From CBDFKS01 sp965248905 (GTDB lineage Bacteria; Chloroflexota; Dehalococcoidia; Lucifugimonadales; JAGWBF01), in assembly GCA_965248905.1 (NCBI GenBank), contig CBDFKS010000007.1:558001-622000 (forward strand): a DNA stretch of 64,000 nt. The letters run 5' to 3'. Below are positions 43,109-51,775 of the stretch, piece by piece; the first letter of the stretch is position 1, and the number at the start of each line of letters is the position of its first letter. The notes beneath the pieces are model-generated. The model was given only the letters and a program-made list of their open reading frames with translations. It ran no database searches and was not told the DNA's origin. The translations under genes and the position numbers were made by a program.

Positions 43109-44098
43109 ATGAATAGGTTTTCACGATTACGGGGAGGGGCCTTGGGCGTTCTGGTTGGGACGCTTCTTCTATTGCTGGCGGCGGGTGCGTGCGCTGGGGG
43201 ATCACAGGAGGATAAGGACACTGTTGGGCTTCTGAATGATCCCAAAGTGGGGCTGGCCCATCTTAACGATGAGCTCCACACCGTTCGAGAGATGGCGACG
43301 GACCCAAAGATCGGGTTCGAGCACCTCAACAGTGAGCTTCACACAGTCAAGGAGACGCTTTCCGAACTCTTCGGACAGATGCAGCTGTTAGAGGCACGGG
43401 CACAACAAGTAGAGGTCGCTCAGACACAGGCCTCGGCACTACAGAAACGTCTCGACCGGGGAGCGGCCATCTTAGAAGTATTGGACACCATCAACAATAG
43501 CTTTGAAGAGACTCCACCTACGGTTAGGGATTTTCTTGGGGTCGTTGACGCTATCCAGGATTCAGGGTCTGATGAGCTGAAAGAGTCATGGCTTAAAATA
43601 ACAGACTCCGTTTTCGCCAGCGCTAATCCCAATCTACTCAAGGCTTTAAGTGATGGAGGTTCGGTGTTTCGGGCATCGGAAAATTTGCAAGCACGAGAAA
43701 AATGGATGGAGTTCGAAGCTGGGATGGAGTCAGGCGAAGGTGGGGCGACCTTTTGGGAGCTACGTTCCTCGGTCCGGGAACATCGAGATCCCGGGTTAGG
43801 TGAAGCATTCGCTCAGATTCTAGAGGCTGCGGTCAAAGAAGGTGAGCCGTCGGATGAATTATCGGAGACATTCTATGGACTGGTTGAGTCCTCGGGTAAC
43901 GCGGACGTTCAACAGGCGGTTCGTGAGACGTGGGGTTCTCAATCCCAGCTATACACACAGCTCCACACAAAGATACAAGCTATTGGAGACCCAAGCCTGG
44001 ACGCACTCTACGAGGCAGCACGAAAGTCACGAAATGAGGAAGGGTATGAGTCATTCTGGCATGGCTTACTGACAGAGCTAAGAGAATCCTTAGGCTAA
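43109..44098 (+). CDS. coiled-coil-containing lipoprotein of unknown function
   Basis: A 329-residue protein. The signal peptide ends LLLLLAAGAC, with the lipid-attached Cys at the lipobox. Residues about 35-85 hold a two-fold repeat, DPKVGLAHLNDELHTVREM and DPKIGFEHLNSELHTVKET, followed by a helical coiled-coil region to about residue 125. The rest is helical and polar. I do not recognise the family. ATG 43109 has GGGAGG upstream. It is flanked on both sides by copies of the same structured repeat. Confidence 0.75.
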   Translation: MNRFSRLRGGALGVLVGTLLLLLAAGACAGGSQEDKDTVGLLNDPKVGLAHLNDELHTVREMATDPKIGFEHLNSELHTVKETLSELFGQMQLLEARAQQVEVAQTQASALQKRLDRGAAILEVLDTINNSFEETPPTVRDFLGVVDAIQDSGSDELKESWLKITDSVFASANPNLLKALSDGGSVFRASENLQAREKWMEFEAGMESGEGGATFWELRSSVREHRDPGLGEAFAQILEAAVKEGEPSDELSETFYGLVESSGNADVQQAVRETWGSQSQLYTQLHTKIQAIGDPSLDALYEAARKSRNEEGYESFWHGLLTELRESLG

Positions 44099-44119
44099 CA
44101 TCCCTATCAAGGCTGAGCT

Positions 44120-44290
44120 GAAGCCAACCCCCCTTGCCTACCAAGCTTGGGGGGTATGGCTTTGTGCATACGTGAACTAACAGTCCCGACTGCGTTATAA
44201 GACGGTGCCTGACTTTCCGTAGGCCATTTTGACTACCCCAAGATAGGCCCTGGGTCTCATTTCGTTCCGACGTCGATGGAGTAAGCTTTT
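44120..44290 (-). mobile_element. structured non-coding repeat (copy B)
   Basis: A hairpin of CCCCCC and GGGGGG arms (44128-44154) is followed by a segment, 44204-44281, homologous to copy A. Shared parts include CTTTCCGTAGGCCATTTT and GATAGGCCCTGGGTCTCATT versus the corresponding CTTCTCTAGGCCTATTTT and GATGGGCCCCAGGACTCATT. Orientation is the same as copy A. The hairpin could also end the lipoprotein transcript. Confidence 0.45.
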
Positions 44291-44393
44291 CGTGAGGTGA
44301 TCGCGGTGCTTGTTCCCCCAAAATAACGGTGACATAATATCACAATAAGGTAGGCACGTTCTCAGAAACTCTAGACTGTAGCTGAGGAACTAG

Positions 44394-45755
44394 GTGGCAA
44401 CAATGTTGTTCTACATTAGGAAGCGCAGAATCATGATAGGCCGTAAACAGCTACTCACTGTTTTCGGCGTAGGCCTTGCCATAGTAACCCTGGGATCTGC
44501 GGGTTTCGCCCTGATAGAGATAATCGGCCTGCTTGCCCTTACTTACCTGATGCTAAGGTTCGCCACCAAGCCCCTCTCCCAGGCAATCGCCCGCCAAAAC
44601 TTCAGCCTACGCTGGAAATTTGAGCTGGCCATAGCTGGAATAGCCTTGCTGTTTCTCGTTATCAGCCTGATTCAGACTCAGTCCATGAATTTCATGCATG
44701 ATGAAATCCACGAGATTCAAGGTATGATGGAAAGAGGGGGGCCGGAGTCAGTCCGGCCCAGGATCAGGATGGCCATAAATGATCTCGGGGACACTCACCA
44801 CAACTCCTTTTACAGCTCTCTACCCTTCTTGGGAGTCCTTGGAGTGTTGGGTGCCACAGTCCTGGGCTCGGCCATGGCCTGGCTCGTCATAGACCCATTG
44901 CATAGCGTGGGCAGCGCCATGCGAAGATTCGCCTCAGGAAGTTCCTCTGAACCGGTTTACGTGCACAATCAGGATGAGTTGGGAGAGCTGGCCGACAGTG
45001 TTAACCAGACGGGAGAGGACCTGGCGAGGCTCCAGGAAGCTGTTCTGGTAGACGAACGAGCACATGCCCTCCAGGAGCGCATCGCGAGGGTGACCTTAGC
45101 CCAAGAGGAGGAGCGTAGACGAATCTCTCGTGAGCTTCATGACGGGATTGGCCCTTCCCTGGCTGCCATTGGAAATCGTCTCAGCACCAGTCAGCATAAG
45201 ATAAACACCGATCCAGAAGGGGCTGGCAGGGAGATCGAAGAAATCAGGGCGACCCTCAGAGACAACGTGAAGGAGATTCGAGAGCTAATCCACGGACTCA
45301 GACCTCTATCCCTGGACCAGCTTGGGTTGGAAGGAGCGTTGAGGCAGCATCTGGAACAATTCGGCGAGCAGATGGGCATCAATGCGTCGTTCAATGTATC
45401 CGGCGATGGGACCACCGACCCGTTGACCGAGATCACTGTGTTTCGGATCGTCCAGGAGTGCTTGACCAACGTTCAGAAACACGCCGCAGCCAGCCAGGTA
45501 GAGGTGAGTCTCAGCTTCAACCAGGGAGGGTTGAGCTTGCAGGTCAAGGACAACGGACAAGGCTTTGAACCTAATGACGTGGTCGCAGGCCGAGAGGACC
45601 AAGGCATGGGGCTTCTGAGCATGCGGGAGAGGGCGGAGCTATTGGGAGGCACTCTTTCAATCCACAGTGGAGCCGATGTAGGTTGCGAGGTAGTCATGGA
45701 TGTCCCGCCAAAGGAGGTGGTCATTGGAGCTCATCCGAGTCCTTCTAGCGGATGA
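44394..45755 (+). CDS. NarX-like sensor histidine kinase
   Basis: A 453-residue membrane kinase. Two or three hydrophobic segments at about 22-95 and 145-165 anchor it, with an extracellular loop between. A HAMP segment at about 167-220 (LHSVGSAMRRFASG) follows. The HisKA_3 motif EEERRRISRELHDGIGPSLA carries the phospho-His. The ATPase domain has ECLTNVQKHAAASQVEV, DNGQGF and GLLSMRERAELLGG. It would phosphorylate the response regulator gene that overlaps its 3' end. The signal sensed is unknown. The GTG 44394 start is a choice among GTG 44394, ATG 44403 and ATG 44433. Confidence 0.92.
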   Translation: MATMLFYIRKRRIMIGRKQLLTVFGVGLAIVTLGSAGFALIEIIGLLALTYLMLRFATKPLSQAIARQNFSLRWKFELAIAGIALLFLVISLIQTQSMNFMHDEIHEIQGMMERGGPESVRPRIRMAINDLGDTHHNSFYSSLPFLGVLGVLGATVLGSAMAWLVIDPLHSVGSAMRRFASGSSSEPVYVHNQDELGELADSVNQTGEDLARLQEAVLVDERAHALQERIARVTLAQEEERRRISRELHDGIGPSLAAIGNRLSTSQHKINTDPEGAGREIEEIRATLRDNVKEIRELIHGLRPLSLDQLGLEGALRQHLEQFGEQMGINASFNVSGDGTTDPLTEITVFRIVQECLTNVQKHAAASQVEVSLSFNQGGLSLQVKDNGQGFEPNDVVAGREDQGMGLLSMRERAELLGGTLSIHSGADVGCEVVMDVPPKEVVIGAHPSPSSG

Positions 45756-46392
45756 CCACACTCTGTTCCGCAAGGGTCTTCACACGCTCCTGAAGCAGAT
45801 AGAGGGCATCGAAGTAATTGGCGAGGCCGCCAACGGGGAAGAGGCGATGAGCCAGGCCCAAGAGCTCGTCCCTGACGTGATTTTGATGGACATCAAGATG
45901 CCAATAATAAATGGCATCGAAGCGACTAAACGCATCCTTCAGGAAAATCCCCACATCGGTGTCATATTAGTCACCATGTTCGACGACCCGGAGTCGGTGT
46001 TCTCTGGCATGCGGGCCGGCGCTCGAGGGTATGTGCTAAAGGAGGCCGAGCCGGAGCAGCTTCAAAGGGCGATAGAGGCAGCCAACCGGGGCGAAGTCAT
46101 GCTCTGTCCCGTGATCGCGAAGAAACTGCTTGATCAGTTCGGGCGAGAGCCTGAGCGTCAACCAGCAGGGCTTTCCTACGAGGCGCTGACCCAACGTGAG
46201 CTTGAGGTCCTTCAGAGGGCCGCCGACGGCCTAAGCAACAAAGAGATCGCGGATAGACTGGTGATTAGCGAAAAGACCGCGAAAAACCACATCGCCAACA
46301 TATTCTCCAAGCTCCAGGTCAACGACAGGACTCAAGCGATCCTGTATGCATTGAGAAAGGGTCTCGTAACCATGCCTCCCGGTGACCCTTAG
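45724..46392 (+). CDS. NarL/LuxR-type response regulator
   Basis: A 222-residue regulator. The receiver domain, about 1-120, has VLLADDHTLFRKGL, acceptor Asp in DVILMDIKMP and the Lys in YVLKEAE. The C-terminal LuxR-type HTH, about 155-215, reads LTQRELEVLQRAADGLSNKE and LVISEKTAKNHIANIF. It is the partner of the upstream kinase. The start TTG 45724 has AGGAGGTGG upstream and overlaps the kinase gene by 32 bases, which couples their translation. Confidence 0.94.
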   Translation: MELIRVLLADDHTLFRKGLHTLLKQIEGIEVIGEAANGEEAMSQAQELVPDVILMDIKMPIINGIEATKRILQENPHIGVILVTMFDDPESVFSGMRAGARGYVLKEAEPEQLQRAIEAANRGEVMLCPVIAKKLLDQFGREPERQPAGLSYEALTQRELEVLQRAADGLSNKEIADRLVISEKTAKNHIANIFSKLQVNDRTQAILYALRKGLVTMPPGDP

Positions 46393-46513
46393 AGGCCGCA
46401 ATGGCTATCCAAGTCCCCTCATTAGCTAAACGTGATATACTCCCCGGTAGCCCCGCTGACAGCCTTAAACTCCCAGCCACGGCATTTAGCACTAACTGAC
46501 TTGGAGATGAGCC

Positions 46514-46801
46514 ATGATCGGCGTTCTTACGCATCATTGGGCCAAGGAAAACATGATAACGGAAGCACGAGCCCTGCTTGACCGCAACGGACTCGCCCAG
46601 AGCAAAGCCCCCGGATTCGGTAGCCGACAGACCCTGTACTCTTTGAGTGACCCGGCCAAAACCACTACCTTGGTTACCTGGGAGAGCTCCGAGATTTACG
46701 ATTCCTGGCGGGCCAGTCCCGAACGGGCCGTGGCAATGGCCGGCGCCGATGAGCTGTGGGCCCAGCATCCCCAATCAGAGCGATTCGAGGTAGCCGCTTG
46801 A
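46514..46801 (+). CDS. small antibiotic-biosynthesis-monooxygenase-like protein
   Basis: A 95-residue protein with an ABM-type pattern: EARALLDRNGLAQSKAPGF, LYSLSDPAKTTTLVTWESSE and WRASPERAVAMAG. Ferredoxin-like dimeric barrels of this kind bind haem or oxidise small aromatic or quinone compounds; the function here is unknown. A GGAGATG site precedes the start. It lies just before lutA and could belong to that operon. Confidence 0.75.
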   Translation: MIGVLTHHWAKENMITEARALLDRNGLAQSKAPGFGSRQTLYSLSDPAKTTTLVTWESSEIYDSWRASPERAVAMAGADELWAQHPQSERFEVAA

Positions 46802-46862
46802 CCGTTGCCACGAGACGAGTTATCTGATAACCTGAGTCTGATTTTGCTTAGGGGCTCTCCTT

Positions 46863-47624
46863 GTGGCCATAGCTTCGAAAATAAAGGCTTCACTCTTTGT
46901 CACCTGTATCGTCGACCAGCTCTACCCGGAAGTCGGCGTCAGCGTGGTGCGACTCTTGCGCAGGCTCGGCGTAGTGGTGGACTTTCCCAGAGACCAGACC
47001 TGCTGCGGACAGCCTGTGTTCAACTCTGGGTTCGTCAAAGAAGCAGAGCTGCTGGCCCAACGTGTTCTAAAGAGTTTCCAACCTGCCGATGGGGTAACTG
47101 AAGACCATTATGTGGTAGTACCTTCCGGCTCCTGCGCTGCCATGATGCGCGTCTTTTACCCTGACCTCCTCCGCCATGACACCCAGCTGCACGATCAAGC
47201 GGTCAAGCTCAGTGAGAGGGTGTATGAGCTTTCCCAATTCCTGGTGAAAGTGCTTGGAGTAACCGACGTTGGAGCCAGCTTCCAGGGAAAGGTCACCTAT
47301 CACCCGTCCTGCCATTTACTGCGGGAGTTGGGCGTATCCCAAGAGCCGAAGGACTTAATCAGGAACGTCCAGGGGGCGCAGCTCGTCGAGATGGATCAAG
47401 CGGAGACCTGCTGCGGCTTCGGTGGGACCTTCTCCGTGAAATACCCTCATATCTCCGAGGGCATGTTGGAGGACAAGGTCAACGACATCGTAAAAACGGA
47501 AGCCCAAACGGTTGTAGCCTGCGACATGAGCTGTTTGATGCACATAGGCGGCGCGTTGAGCCGTAAGTCAATCGATGTAAAGCCTATACACCTTGCCCAG
47601 CTACTGGAAGGTGAGATAGCGTGA
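46863..47624 (+). CDS. lutA: lactate utilization protein LutA (Fe-S, CCG domains)
   Basis: A 253-residue protein of the LutA/YkgE family. FVTCIVDQLYPEVGVSVVRL and FPRDQTCCGQPVFNSGF make the first CCG domain. YHPSCHLLRELG, AETCCGFGGTFSVKYP and VACDMSCLMHIGG make the second. With LutB and LutC it forms the iron-sulfur L-lactate dehydrogenase that feeds electrons to the respiratory chain. The GTG 46863 start is close to the upstream ABM gene. lutB and lutC follow but are separated from it by an IS4 element. Confidence 0.93.
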   Translation: MAIASKIKASLFVTCIVDQLYPEVGVSVVRLLRRLGVVVDFPRDQTCCGQPVFNSGFVKEAELLAQRVLKSFQPADGVTEDHYVVVPSGSCAAMMRVFYPDLLRHDTQLHDQAVKLSERVYELSQFLVKVLGVTDVGASFQGKVTYHPSCHLLRELGVSQEPKDLIRNVQGAQLVEMDQAETCCGFGGTFSVKYPHISEGMLEDKVNDIVKTEAQTVVACDMSCLMHIGGALSRKSIDVKPIHLAQLLEGEIA

Positions 47625-47704
47625 TTTGGTGGAGTTCAGAAACCCCTGACTTCGAACTGTGAAAACGCTCACTGATTCCTATGAAAATGTGTCCTTGCAC
47701 AATC

Positions 47705-49063
47705 CCTTCCCCCATCAAGGGCTCACTGGGGTAGGCATATCCTAAAACTTGTTTAAAAACAGCTAGGAAAGCGCCGAGCTTTCCCGTCATCCTAGAAGTA
47801 TCACTCAACTGGGATGTGGGGAGGTGACTCATGCGCTTTCCGAGAGAATGGTACCACTTGCTACGTTCAACTGAACAGTATTTTCCTGACCTAAGATCCA
47901 GCCAAATACGTGGATTGGCGCTATGGGTGTATGGGGCAATCATGGCTAAGAGTGCTTGCCAAAGCGCGGTGATTGATGCTCTATCCTCCATCGCCACCTT
48001 CCATGCTCTGCGACAATACCTTAGAGAGTTCCTTCGGGATGGTTCGGAGAAGGCCACTCCCTGCAACATCCAGTTGGATGTAACCCTCTGTTTTGCGCCT
48101 TTGCTCCGCTGGCTGCTGTCTTTGTGGAAAGGTCAACAACTGGCCTTGGCCGTCGACGCAACAGCCCACCAAGACCGCGTGGTCGCCCTGGTAGTAAGCG
48201 TGCTGTACCGGGGTAGCGCCATTCCCATTGCCTGGACCATACTCCCTGCTAACAGGTCGGGGGCTTGGATTCCCGAAATCCTCCGGCTTTTGCAACTGCT
48301 TGCTCCCGAAGTGTCCAAAAGCATGGAGGTGCTGGTGATGACTGACCGGGGCTTGTGGAGCCCCCGCCTTTGGAAGCAAATACGGGCCTTGGGATGGCAT
48401 CCACTGATGCGGGTAAAAAACAACACCAGCTTTCAACCGTTGCAGGGGCAACGCCGGCAAGCCAGGACGCTGATTCCCGGACCAGGCCACGCCTGGGTAG
48501 GAAGGGGCAGTGCCTTTTATAATCCCAAGCGCCACCGCTTCGGTACTTTGGTGGTGGTTTGGGATAAAGGCCAGAAGGAACCCTGGATAGTGATTACCGA
48601 CTTGCCTCCCGAGGATGTGGGGGTATGCTGGTATGGGTTGCGCTTCTGGATCGAGTTGGGTTTTCGCGCTCTCAAGAGTGTGGGTTGGCAATGGCAACGC
48701 ACTCGACGGACTGACCCGGACCGAGTGGCCCGGTACTGGCTCGTTCTGGCGGTGGCTACCCTGTGGGCCACGGCCTATGGGACCAGAGCAGAAGACGCTA
48801 TTTCTCTTGGAGTACCTCCCCAGAGAGTCAGAAGCCCTCATCCACTTCCTAGCTGTTCTGGACCCCGAAAGGATAGCGTGATAAAGAAGGGCATATGCTG
48901 TATGACTCGGCAACTGCTCCAGGGTAGGCCTTGGCTTCGCCTGTGGCTCATACCTGAACCTTGGCCAAACCCACTCCCTGGTTTGCAAATTACCTACCAT
49001 AAACCGGTTCCCAAAGCTCATAATTTCAAATGCCTACCCCAGTGAGCCCTCGACGGGGGAAGG
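47705..49063. mobile_element. IS4-family insertion sequence between lutA and lutB
   Basis: Inverted ends of about 34 bp: CTCACTGGGGTAGGCAT at the left (to 47738) matches the complement of ATGCCTACCCCAGTGAG at the right (from 49030). The inner 21 bp are identical and the outer 13 bp differ at two positions. The element encloses one intact transposase gene. No target duplication is obvious. The right outer bases also match the dispersed double-hairpin repeat, so the exact right border is uncertain by about 13 bp. Confidence 0.85.
47831..49045 (+). CDS. IS4 family transposase
   Basis: A 404-residue DDE transposase. The first Asp lies in LAVDATAHQDRV and the second in VLVMTDRGLWS. The C-terminal signature YGLRFWIELGFRALK gives the IS4 pattern Y-2-R-3-E-6-K with the catalytic Glu. 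The C-terminal part, RPWLRLWLIPEPWPNPLPG, resembles other IS4-group ends, so the gene appears whole. The stop lies just inside the right inverted repeat. ATG 47831 is preceded by GGGGAGGTG. Confidence 0.92.
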   Translation: MRFPREWYHLLRSTEQYFPDLRSSQIRGLALWVYGAIMAKSACQSAVIDALSSIATFHALRQYLREFLRDGSEKATPCNIQLDVTLCFAPLLRWLLSLWKGQQLALAVDATAHQDRVVALVVSVLYRGSAIPIAWTILPANRSGAWIPEILRLLQLLAPEVSKSMEVLVMTDRGLWSPRLWKQIRALGWHPLMRVKNNTSFQPLQGQRRQARTLIPGPGHAWVGRGSAFYNPKRHRFGTLVVVWDKGQKEPWIVITDLPPEDVGVCWYGLRFWIELGFRALKSVGWQWQRTRRTDPDRVARYWLVLAVATLWATAYGTRAEDAISLGVPPQRVRSPHPLPSCSGPRKDSVIKKGICCMTRQLLQGRPWLRLWLIPEPWPNPLPGLQITYHKPVPKAHNFKCLPQ

Positions 49064-49123
49064 TCAGGATGGGGGTGATACCCCCCACCTCAGTCCTCCC
49101 CCACAAAGGAGGGAGGAGGCTGG
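49064..49123. repeat. double-hairpin intergenic repeat (copy 2), cut by the IS4 element
   Basis: Bases 49051-49123 follow the same plan as 21601-21691: a CCCTCGAtGGG-like start (CCCTCGACGGG), GGGTGATACCCC and CCTCCCCCACAAAGGAGGGA. The left part is lost where the IS4 end begins, so the IS element inserted into or beside this repeat. Confidence 0.6.
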
Positions 49124-49163
49124 CCCTGCCTATTTTCGTAGCAATGACCTTAGGGAGAACTGA

Positions 49164-50603
49164 TTGGCAGACGTTAAGACTCAACAGTTTAAAACGGCCT
49201 CCGCAAGCGCCATGCTGGACCCTCAGCTCCAAGCCGCATTACAACGGGTGGGAAGTGGCTTCGACAGCGCTCGACTGGATGCCATCCAAGAGCTCTCCAT
49301 AGAGCGCTGGGAGGAACTGAGGGAGCAGGCCAGGGAGATCAAACGCCACACCATAGACAACCTGGACTACTATCTGGAGCTATTGTGTGAGCAGGTGTCT
49401 CGAAACGGCGGCCACGTACATTTTGCCAAGGATGACAAGGAGGCCAACTCCATCATCGCCGACTTGGCTCGTACTCGTGGTGTCAAGCTGGTAACCAAGA
49501 GCAAGTCCATGGTCTCCGAGGAGACGGGCCTGAACCACGCCCTTACTGACATGGGAGTGGAGACTGTCGAGACCGACCTTGGGGAATACATTATTCAGCT
49601 TGCTGAGGAGGCTCCCTCCCATATCGTGGCGCCGGCCATGCACAAGTCCCGTCTGGATGTCTCCCAGCTCTTCGAGCAAAAGATCAACAGACCCAATCTG
49701 GAGACGATTGAGGAGATGGCACAGGTCGCCAGAGAAACGCTGCGCCAGAAGCTGCTTCAAGCCGACATGGGCATAAGCGGGGCCAATTTCCTTGTGGCGG
49801 AGACCGGCACCTTGGTCATAATCACCAACGAAGGCAACGGCCGATTCTGTACCTCCGCACCCCGTATTCACGTCGCACTAACAGGCATGGAGAAGGTGAT
49901 CCCTTCCTTGGAGGACCTGGCGATATTTCTACGACTCCTTCCCAGAGCGGCAACAGGGCAGAGAATGACGAGTTATGTAAGCTTCGTCTCCGGACCCAAG
50001 CGTCCCGAAGATGAGGACGGTCCTGATGAGTTCCACCTGGTCATTGTGGATAACGGTCGCTCTCGGCTACTGGCAGACCCGGTGCTTCGGGAGTCTCTCT
50101 ACTGCATACGCTGCGGTGCATGTCTCAATATCTGTCCTGTGTACCGCAAGGTGGGCGGCCACGCCTACGGCTGGGTCTACCCAGGTCCCATCGGGGCCGT
50201 TGTATCACCAATGCTGGTGGGTCTCAAAAAGTCAAAGGACCTGCCATTCGCCTCAAGCCTGTGTGGTGCTTGCCGTGAGGTCTGTCCCGTGAAGATCAAC
50301 ATCCCTCACTTACTGCTCAACCTGCGCGCCCGTCTTGAGAGCAGTAACAAAACTGAGGAGCGCAGCTCGGCACCATTGGAACGACTTTTCGCGCGGAGCT
50401 ACTATCGTCTCATGAGCAGCCCGGCTTTGCTGTCTTTGGTACACAAGTTGGGATGGCTGCTTCAGAAGCCTTTGGCTAAAAAAGGCAGTATCAGGCGTGT
50501 CCCATTGCCGCTGCTATCCAAATGGACCAGGTCTAGGGATCTGCCCGCGCTACCTTTCCGATCTTTCCACGAGCTTTGGGACCGCGATTTATCTAAAGAA
50601 TAA
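49164..50603 (+). CDS. lutB: lactate utilization protein LutB (Fe-S, LUD domain)
   Basis: A 479-residue protein. The LUD domain occupies about 60-310, with LVTKSKSMVSEETGLNHAL, ISGANFLVAETGTLVIITNE and GNGRFCTSAPRIHVALTGME. The two [4Fe-4S] sites are CIRCGACLNICPVY and CGACREVCPVKI. A C-terminal DUF3390-type segment follows. The protein is the electron-transfer subunit of the lactate complex. The start TTG 49164 has AGGGAGAA upstream. The region now starts downstream of the IS4 element, so its expression needs a new promoter or read-through. Confidence 0.94.
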   Translation: MADVKTQQFKTASASAMLDPQLQAALQRVGSGFDSARLDAIQELSIERWEELREQAREIKRHTIDNLDYYLELLCEQVSRNGGHVHFAKDDKEANSIIADLARTRGVKLVTKSKSMVSEETGLNHALTDMGVETVETDLGEYIIQLAEEAPSHIVAPAMHKSRLDVSQLFEQKINRPNLETIEEMAQVARETLRQKLLQADMGISGANFLVAETGTLVIITNEGNGRFCTSAPRIHVALTGMEKVIPSLEDLAIFLRLLPRAATGQRMTSYVSFVSGPKRPEDEDGPDEFHLVIVDNGRSRLLADPVLRESLYCIRCGACLNICPVYRKVGGHAYGWVYPGPIGAVVSPMLVGLKKSKDLPFASSLCGACREVCPVKINIPHLLLNLRARLESSNKTEERSSAPLERLFARSYYRLMSSPALLSLVHKLGWLLQKPLAKKGSIRRVPLPLLSKWTRSRDLPALPFRSFHELWDRDLSKE

Positions 50604-50610
50604 AGGAAAG

Positions 50611-50700
50611 AGGAACAGGGAACAGGGAACAGGGAACGGGGAACAAGGACTAGGGAGTGGGGATCGGGGAACGAGGAACGGGGAACAGGAGATAAGGAAC
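50611..50700 (+). repeat. degenerate heptamer repeat (GGGAACA) between lutB and lutC
   Basis: Ninety purine-rich bases contain AGGGAACAGGGAACAGGGAA and further diverged units GGGAACG, GGGAACA, GGGAACG, GGGAACA. The unit is 7 bp. The same reading frame stays open from the lutB stop codon through the repeat into lutC. Such short tandem repeats expand and contract by slippage. Confidence 0.9.
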
Positions 50701-50726
50701 TGGATAAGAAAGCATTCATCGATTCC

Positions 50727-51428
50727 GTGCGAGAGAGTTTGGGCAAAGCTCAAGGTGCGACTGCTCCCCTGTACCCACTGCTGCAGGAACAGTTGCCACA
50801 AATCGAGCAGAAGGCTGCGGCTATGCAGAAGCGGCTGGCGGACAATCGCCCAAGGCTGCTGGATAGGTTGGCCGAGACCGCCCAACTGCGAGGCTGGAAG
50901 GTCTGTCGTGCCGCCAACCCGGAGACGGCGCTGGACTACATCTGCAACCTGGCTTCATCATCTAAAGCCGTGTCTGTAGTAAGGTCCAACGAAGAGGTGT
51001 TCAAGATAGTTAGTGTAGATGAACCTCTAACCCGCCAGAGCGTCGGTGTGGCTGTAATGGACAGCTCCTTAGGGACAGCAAAGGAGGTACTGCGGCAGAA
51101 GGCAGCAGATGCCGATTTAGGGATTACCGGCGTAGACTATGCCATCGCTGAGACCGGCTCCGCTGTTGTACTGCCCAGGCCCGGGTTGAGCCGCCTGGTT
51201 TCCCTGTTGCCTCCTGTCCACCTGGCGGTCGTACGTCCTCACCAGGTTGTTGATAGCCTGGAGGACCTGTTCATATTGCGCAGACTGGCCTACTACCGAG
51301 GCGATGGAGACATGGGCAGCTATATGAACTTTATTACTGGACCCAGCCGGACCGCCGACATCGAACAGACCCTGGTCATCGGGGTCCACGGCCCCAAAGA
51401 AGTCCACCTGGTCATTTTGGAGAGCTGA
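50727..51428 (+). CDS. lutC: lactate utilization protein LutC (LUD domain)
   Basis: A 233-residue LUD-domain protein. SVGVAVMDSSLGTAKEVLRQ and ADLGITGVDYAIAETGSAVV are the family core, and MNFITGPSRTADIEQTLVIG with VHGPKEVHLVIL the C-terminal motif. The first annotated codon GTG 50727 lies inside the family N-terminal helix: the frame upstream, KKAFIDSVRESLGKA, also matches LutC homology. The true start may be CTG 50700 or inside the heptamer repeat. No ATG, GTG or TTG exists between the lutB stop and 50727. Confidence 0.88.
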   Translation: MRESLGKAQGATAPLYPLLQEQLPQIEQKAAAMQKRLADNRPRLLDRLAETAQLRGWKVCRAANPETALDYICNLASSSKAVSVVRSNEEVFKIVSVDEPLTRQSVGVAVMDSSLGTAKEVLRQKAADADLGITGVDYAIAETGSAVVLPRPGLSRLVSLLPPVHLAVVRPHQVVDSLEDLFILRRLAYYRGDGDMGSYMNFITGPSRTADIEQTLVIGVHGPKEVHLVILES

Positions 51429-51433
51429 TAAGG

Positions 51434-51775
51434 ATGCCGGCACGGGCGGGATTCAGCAGGTATCGAGAGAAGACCCTGGAGCAGGAGCTGGAACGCATCA
51501 CTGGGATTATGCCCCAGCTTGGTGTGCAGCAAGCCATACTAATCGGTGACCTCGCCTCCGGCCAGGTGGGACCGGAGAGCAGCCTGGACCTGGTGATGGT
51601 CATCGATATCGAGGGCAAATTTACCAGACGCATGGACTTCTTTATCAGCCACCTTGGGCCGATGTTGGCAACCAACTTTCTGGTCTACACGCCCGACGAG
51701 TTCCAGACTTTGAAGGAGACGAATATCTTTTTACGAAACTCCCTCCAGACAGGGAGAACTGTCTATGAGTCCTGA
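51434..51775 (+). CDS. MNT-type nucleotidyltransferase domain protein (antitoxin-like), degenerate
   Basis: A 113-residue minimal nucleotidyltransferase. The core ILIGDLASGQVGPESSLDLV corresponds to the usual GSxxxG...SDxDL. The Ser of GS is Asp and the first Asp of the DxD pair is Ser, so catalytic metal binding is likely impaired. In MNT-HEPN pairs the MNT protein AMPylates or binds the HEPN toxin. Here it overlaps the HEPN gene by 11 bases and starts 5 bases after lutC. Confidence 0.75.
   Translation: MPARAGFSRYREKTLEQELERITGIMPQLGVQQAILIGDLASGQVGPESSLDLVMVIDIEGKFTRRMDFFISHLGPMLATNFLVYTPDEFQTLKETNIFLRNSLQTGRTVYES

Noticed and set aside
47697..47708. Target-site duplication flanking the IS4 element
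   Set aside because: No matching direct repeat was seen on either side for any of the possible borders, and the right border overlaps a dispersed repeat.
47981..49021. A 346-codon frame on the minus strand, opposite the IS4 transposase
   Set aside because: The plus strand carries the DDE and Y-2-R-3-E-6-K motifs; the antisense product shows none.
50611..50700. Possible CRISPR array at the purine-rich repeat
   Set aside because: The unit is 7 bp without spacers; it is a simple tandem repeat.
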